Source: Zygnema circumcarinatum (taxonomy: Eukaryota > Streptophyta > Zygnematophyceae > Zygnematales > Zygnemataceae). Taken from it: DNA of 64,000 bases. Made by a program: the position numbers and the translations under genes. The stretch covers positions 5,732,162 through 5,796,161 of the forward strand of contig CM074804.1 of NCBI GenBank assembly GCA_037447605.1, written 5' to 3'. The notes beneath the pieces were generated by a model, which was not told where the DNA came from, ran no database searches, and saw only the letters and a list, made by a program, of their open reading frames with translations. Shown here piece after piece: positions 58,901 to 64,000 of the stretch. Numbering within the stretch: position 1 is the stretch's first letter; the number at the start of each line of letters is the position of its first letter.

Positions 58901-60973
58901 GATGCTCTCGGACCCGCCGCTGGTCATGGAGCCGCAGACCTGCCCGCCCGCCGCCTTGGACTGTGCGCCCAGCAGGGAGCCGGTTATGGCCACCACCTCG
59001 GACTCGAACTGCACAACGCTTGGAAATAAGCCGGGATGGATGGGGTTTGTGTGCGAAAACCTACGAAAGCGAAAGGAAATTGAAAAAAAGCGCAGGGAGG
59101 GGGGGGGGGGAGATTAGTTTCTCGCAGGAGATGGCTGTTCCGGGTACTTGAACACAAACCAGGCATGAAATCAGGGTCATCAAGGTACATGCTGGATTGT
59201 CACATATAGACGAAAATTGGTAACCGTGTAAAATGAATACAGTGAAGTCAAATCACGCCGAAAGGGCCACGCTCGCTGCTTCCAAACGAGATTGAATGTT
59301 GTCGAGCACTGAATAGGACCTTACACAATATCGGGTATCGCAAGAGGAAACCACTTACAGCCGGTACGCGGTAGTCACTCTCTCCACATGTTGCTCAAAA
59401 TCTCTCCCACCCATGTACCTGCACACCCCTCTCCCTCAGCTACTTGTTCCAGCAGCATCCATAGACGACCGCTCCACCCTCACTCTTAGCTCGCATCACA
59501 TCAATTCATAGAGGCTATCTCCCCATCTAAACCAAGCAGATTCTAGATGAGAAAAGGCAGGAACGAATTTGTAAATGCAACCTCTCACTGACAGTAGCTT
59601 ACACAGTGCCGGAACATTTTCCCTGCCACTGCTTGTCCTTCGCATGGATGTCCTTGAGAAGGCCAAGCACGCCGTCCTTGAGACCGACTTTTGGAAGGTG
59701 GCTTAGTCGCTCAGACTGTGGGCGGCCCACAGAAGCTCTGAGTTGATCGATTGTCTGAACCAAGCAGTTATAAAAGGAGCGAGCAGCTTTCAGTGGATTA
59801 TTGATGGGCGGCATCCCGATGTTTGAATCTAATGCTCGAAATCTCTGGTTCAATTAACCAGCGGCAAAGAAAATACCTCCTTCACATTGTTCTGTATTGT
59901 GAACTCCATAGCAGAAAAAAAGACGCATAATGGGATAAAGGTAAAAAGCTTGCTTCTAAATATTAGGACAGAATGTATCACGACGACCACGATAAAGTCA
60001 CCGTAGACGAAATAGGAATTGACAAACCTCAAGAAAAATGGTAAATTGACCAATGACTGACATGTATCTCTTCAACCATGACATCGCCCTGTTCCAAGTT
60101 TCTAGTGTGATCCACTTTCACACTGCCCCAAAAAAAATCGCCAGAAGTATTGACTCTACCTTTTTTTTTTCCTTTTGAATATAAGAATCGACTCGAGGAA
60201 GAAACCTGCGCATGATGCGACAGCGTTCGTTCAGGCGAGTCTACGCTACCGTATTAATATGAACAACACATTTCAGTTATTTATGACCCAAAAAGGAAAG
60301 AAAGGCTGCTTGCAATCCTCAAATAAACATTTTTCACACGAGGGTCACACAATCATTGCATTCCTAATCATCTTTTTCCGTTCATTTTCAGCGCTAAATG
60401 TAGTCGGAATGCAAGATAACGTTAAGGGTAATCGAATTACTTTAATAATTTGAAAAGGAGGGCGGAAATTAATCCCTTCAAACCTGCAATAATGAGAATG
60501 AAACGAATTCATACTCAATTAGAGCACAAAAAACTGGCGCAGTAATTGCGTCAAGGAATAAACTACAGAAAAAACAGCCTATGCTTGATTTATTGATGGA
60601 ACCTTGCCATAAAAACTGTTCGGTATAGCTGTTTAACCCAAAAATTGAGTCTCAGATTAAAAGAAATAAAAAGAAGTAATATAAAACAAAGAATTTTTTT
60701 TTTGTAATGCCAGGCATTGTCCTGCACGCAGCGGCGACAGCGACATGTGAATGACGCAAGGCGGCAGCGGCAGCACTTGCCGTGCTTCTCCACGCTGGCC
60801 GCGGCGTCCCCCGCGAGGCGCAGGAGGCTCGCGAGCAGCAGCGCGGCGAGGGCGGAGGCGAGCGCGAGCTGCAGCGGCTCCAGCGCGGCGAGCTGCGCGT
60901 TAGCGGCGCCGCGAGCGGCCTGCAGCCGGTGCAGGCCCTCGCGCGCCCACTCCCCGGACGCCAGCGCCGCCAT
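55969..60973 (-). CDS. DPL1: Sphingosine-1-phosphate lyase (dihydrosphingosine phosphate lyase)
   Basis: PLP-dependent ER membrane enzyme that cleaves long-chain-base phosphates to a fatty aldehyde and phosphoethanolamine, the exit step of sphingolipid breakdown. Sixteen in-phase exons: 60973-60781, 60101-60028, 59891-59877 (15 nt), 59754-59603, 59418-59359, 59060-58836, 58693-58552, 58312-58262, 58129-58038, 57913-57787, 57557-57542 (16 nt), 57335-57228, 57071-57017, 56779-56633, 56341-56263, 56094-55969; 553 aa. An N-terminal membrane segment ([18 protein letters not shown]) is followed by [49 protein letters not shown] and [16 protein letters not shown]. The PLP lysine is K357 in [34 protein letters not shown] and [17 protein letters not shown] are typical. 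Intron 1 has a GC donor. The second exon is the least conserved. Confidence 0.92.
56161..56228 (+). repeat. CATT/CCTT tetranucleotide microsatellite
   Basis: Some 16 units of ATTC/CTTC inside the last intron of the lyase gene (between exons 56341-56263 and 56094-55969). Simple tandem repeat, no coding role. Confidence 0.9.
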
Positions 60974-61256
60974 GGACAACCCTCCGCCTGCCCTGCCCTG
61001 CCCTGCCCGGCAATGCCTCGCCCCTGCTCCTGCTCCTGCTCCTGCCTGCGCTTCTCCCTCCCTCCCTCTTCAGCATCCGCCCGCCCGGCCGGCCGCCCGC
61101 CCGCCCAGTCAGTCGGTCGGTCCGCCATCGTCACGCGCTCGCTCGAAAGCGAAGGGCCGCAATGCGTCACGTCACATACCGTCATGGTACAGTACGTCAG
61201 CGAAGCGCTGTCCGTACAAAGGAAGGCCCTGCGAAGGTGCGCACACCGCCGAAGGA

Positions 61257-61360
61257 GCCACGTGGCAGGACGGCGCCATGTGACAGGATGGTGCCACGTA
61301 GGCAGGACGGCGCCATGTGGCAGGACGGTGCCACGTGGCAGGACTGTGCCACATGGCAGG
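61257..61360 (+). repeat. 18-bp tandem repeat containing CACGTG-like boxes
   Basis: Six units of GCCACGTGGCAGGACGGC with variants (CATGTG, CACGTAGG, CACATGG in the core). Each unit carries a G-box or near-G-box palindrome, about 285-390 bases upstream of the lyase start. Confidence 0.85.
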
Positions 61361-61411
61361 CTTGCGAATGCGGGGTCATTCGGCCTGATCGCTCGCTCAC
61401 AGCCGCTGACC

Positions 61412-61534
61412 TGACTGAGTGACTGACTGAGTGACTGACTGAGTGACTGACTGACTGACCGACTGACTGTCTGACTGGCTGGCTGACGGATGGACGGATG
61501 GACGGACGGATGGACGGACGGACGGACGGACGGA
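61412..61534 (+). repeat. ACTG and GGAC tetranucleotide microsatellites
   Basis: (ACTG)n with GAGTG interruptions from 61412 to about 61475, then GGCTG and (GGAC/GGAT)n to 61534. Simple repeats upstream of the lyase gene. Confidence 0.85.
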
Positions 61535-61957
61535 CTGCCCTCAACTCCAACGCCCGCCCGCCCGGCCGCCCACTGCCAGCTTTCGCGCGACCCATACAAA
61601 ATGAAGCGAAGTTTTGAGTCCGAATATCTTTACATGTGACTTGTGCCATGAATGCTTCTCAGCGCCGCGTCTGAGTGCAGGCTGTTGCGTGCTATGGAAC
61701 GGATCAATAATGATCATGTGTGGAGAAACTACTTTCTGCTATAGGGCCACCTTCCTTGTGCGCTTTCTGGTACGACCTCCTGTTACGAACAAGTGCCTAA
61801 ACGTTGACTAAACTTAAGCTGCTATTATTACTCATAACATGAATATAACTGCCCAACTCCAGTGCGCGGGAATAGAATTTGACTACTTTACAGACGATCC
61901 ATCCAGTCCCCTCCTGCAACAAGGACTACGAGACCAGCCCTCAATAGCCGGCCAACC

Positions 61958-63755
61958 TCAGCCTGGTCTATAATAGTCCATTTTGTCAAGCGGCAAGTTC
62001 ACAATGTCCGTATCCACCTGCACAAACCACGCGCTAGTTTGAATTAGGCTCAAAAAGCCTCCAAGTTCCGCAAACTCCTCACCACTGCAGAAGATACAAC
62101 ACACAAGCGATACGCCGATCCAACCAACCAGCCTGCCAGCCCTTCCTCCGTTAGAACAGGCAGCATGTTCAGCTGCTTACCTCCTCCTGCGGAACGAACA
62201 CAAAGGGCGCCATTCCGCGACTGTGTGAGACAGCCGGCACGTCCGGATTGTGGCTCTCATTATCGTCCCAACCCTCCACAGCACACAGAACATCGTCTGC
62301 ATCTCCAGGGATCTCTGACTCGTTGATACCACTCGTGACCAAGGAAAGCAAGTCCAGGCGGTTGTTTGCGCCTTCACAGGTTCCTCGCAGTCTGCACAGT
62401 CTCACAGCTATCCATGTCACTTCTGCTCATCCACCGCTGTCTGCTTCCTGTCTGCAGCGAGATAGTGAGACAGAATACCTGGCACGAATTCGCAGAACAG
62501 TGGGACGCAACCCTGAATAAAGCACAGCAGCCTCCACCTGCCAAACTCCCCTGTACCCCACATTAGTTGCAATTCTTCCACACATTTGTTTGAACGCTTA
62601 AGTGCATCCGCGCAAGTGCTCACACAAAATGCTGGTTGCTCGAGGACCCTGTCTCTCAGTGGAAGTAGCACCACACAACGTGTGCAGAAACGGTGTGTCC
62701 TCACCAGACTGTCTGTGAGGGTGTAGCGCCCCACCAGGACTCCATCCGCCTTTGCAGCGGACGCTCGACCAGACATGGATTTTGCCACTTCCCTCAAAAA
62801 CTGTGGAGAAACCTGTTTAGTACATAGCAGTGGCTGGACCAGTCTGTCAGTAACTGTGTGTCTAGGCCAGCATTCGCACCTCCAAAATTCTTTGCCAGCA
62901 CTACCCGAATACAATCGCGCTCACTTAAAAGAAGCAGAGTTTTCTTTAACTACAACAAAGAGCATTGATTCTGAAGCCATGACTAACCTTGTAGTATACT
63001 TTGCCATTGGGTAGAAAGCGCAAGTATCGAAAATAACACACCTGCAGGAAACGAACTATCGCCGTTCTCATACTGAATACTTTTCATCACTCTGCAGTGA
63101 TCGTCTCCTTCTGCATTCTCCCCTCAGTTATCCAGTCTAAAAGCAGTCTTCCTAAATCATTCTTCTGGTCTGTGATCGACAACTACTATCGAACCATCAA
63201 ACGTGTTAAATTCAATCGTCTCCAAGGCGTTGACAACAACAAGCAACCTCGACCATAAAAGGGCATCTCACGCATCCTAACCATGTGCACGGGATTTGTC
63301 GTGGTCCACTCCACAATGCCACAGCGAATGTAGGTGTTGCGGCTCACGTAGATACCTGTCAAAGTCACCCTCCAGCTTCTTAAGTCCCAGCTCAGGGTGT
63401 GATCAGAGAAAGTCCAAACCTGCCCAATATGCAGAGGTCGCCCACCTTCTGTGAGCAACCGGGGACGGCAGACCCACATGCGCCGCCATGAGCAGCCGTA
63501 ACTACGCTTCAGCAGAGCTTCCTGCTCCTCTTCACTGCCAGCCTGGAAGGTGTTCCCACCCAGACTACCATTTTCTGTCAAAACTCTGCTTCATCAAAAG
63601 CACTACCAGCAAGCAGGTTGACTGGGCGGTTCTTATACCGGCCAGACGCTGAGGCAGGCACTCTGCCATAGGCTTGGAGTCCTTGCCATGTACCGCCATT
63701 TCCGGCAAACGCAGGCAGCACGACCGAGCGTTGCAGGGCGCATATGCTGGAAAAC
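61958..63755 (-). CDS. FBXO9-like F-box protein (5' end beyond window)
   Basis: Substrate-recognition subunit of an SCF ubiquitin ligase (inferred). Exons read: 63755-63639, 63542-63446, 63355-63282, 63041-62988, 62800-62705, 62537-62479, 62391-62181, 62017-61958, all in phase, ending in [23 protein letters not shown] then [15 protein letters not shown] is the second half of an F-box. It is followed by [64 protein letters not shown] and [12 protein letters not shown]. That is the order found in F-box only protein 9 (Trp-Arg-x-Met, GVYIS-TYIR, YYRYLRFFP-G, GHY). The C terminus is [19 protein letters not shown]. The start of the F-box and any TPR-like N terminus lie to the right of 63755; I found no further exon before 64000. 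Confidence 0.85.
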
Positions 63756-64000
63756 CTGCAGAGGGATCAAAGGAACCTTCAATCGAGTTTAGGACGACTG
63801 CTACTCGAACTGCTGTGCTCCCCTTTCTTTCCTGCATTCTTCTCTAATCACTTTCTCTAGAATACTCTGTGCGGTAGCGATAGCCGTTTACAACATAGTC
63901 CACCAGTTGCCTGGCTTTCCCTTAAACTCTATTCACGGCTACTCTCCGTCGATTTATCAATCCCTAAGAGAAATGTCAAGTGGATAAAGAGTGAACAATA

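Larger units (their letters stand above)
60974..61957. promoter_or_regulatory. Lyase upstream region and F-box gene 3' flank
   Basis: Upstream of the lyase start (60973, minus strand). Contains the 18-bp CACGTGG-type repeats (61257-61360), a GTACAGTAC palindrome near 61190, an ACTG repeat (61412-61475) and a GGAC/GGATGGAC repeat (61487-61534). The right part up to 61957 holds the 3' UTR of the F-box gene. Promoter role is inferred from position. Confidence 0.5.

Overview
This is a nuclear segment from a green-plant-lineage eukaryote, most likely a streptophyte (charophyte-type alga or early land plant). Every recognisable gene is split by short GT-AG introns. The proteins are plant-type: an APS reductase fused to a thioredoxin-like domain, a plant-like sphingosine-phosphate lyase, an ATG18/PROPPIN, a THO6/DWA1 WD40 protein and a stellacyanin-type phytocyanin with a Pro-rich, GPI-like tail. 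Phytocyanins are the main reason for preferring streptophytes over chlorophytes. There are no tRNA, rRNA or CRISPR features. A 10-base N run at 39014-39023 is an assembly gap.

Layout, left to right: 3' part of THO6 (+, 36-2241); DNA topoisomerase II (+, 4539-15141, 26 exons reconstructed in phase); serine carboxypeptidase (-, 15837-19879); ATG18 (+, 20929-24614), divergent from the carboxypeptidase; an intronless unknown gene with a zinc ribbon (+, 26657-27592); a decayed retroelement tail (about 28.7-29.1 kb); aldo/keto reductase with an organelle-type presequence (+, 29545-32086); APS reductase (-, 32567-36304); a repeat island with reverse-transcriptase remains, several solo element tails in both orientations, AACCATTGG-type palindromic repeats and a 42-bp tandem repeat (37.1-40.1 kb); a ~950-base polypurine (GGA-rich) tract followed by an AT-rich tract (40.2-41.5 kb); an unrecognised multi-exon gene (+, 42.1-44.5 kb); a small unknown protein (-, 45476-45962) divergent from an ABC1/UbiB-like kinase (+, 46545-50806); stellacyanin-like protein (-, 52765-53925); sphingosine-1-phosphate lyase (-, 55969-60973, 16 exons); and an FBXO9-like F-box protein running off the right edge (-, 61958-63755 and beyond).

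The genes form no single pathway; this is ordinary eukaryotic gene order. Broad themes are DNA/RNA handling (TOP2, THO6), endomembrane/vacuole and turnover (ATG18, carboxypeptidase, F-box protein), sulfur and sphingolipid metabolism (APS reductase, lyase) and organelle functions (ABC1 kinase, aldo/keto reductase).

The most interesting signals are: an APS reductase intron flanked by a perfect 18-bp direct repeat positioned exactly at its two splice sites, the signature of recent intron gain; 15- and 16-nt micro-exons in the lyase gene; two GC-AG introns; the palindromic repeat family woven into retroelement tails; and a shared G-box/CCAAT module plus extended CACGTG palindromes in divergent promoters.

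Exon coordinates come from reading splice sites by eye, checking that phases join, and checking the joined protein against remembered family patterns. No alignment, RNA evidence or database search was available.
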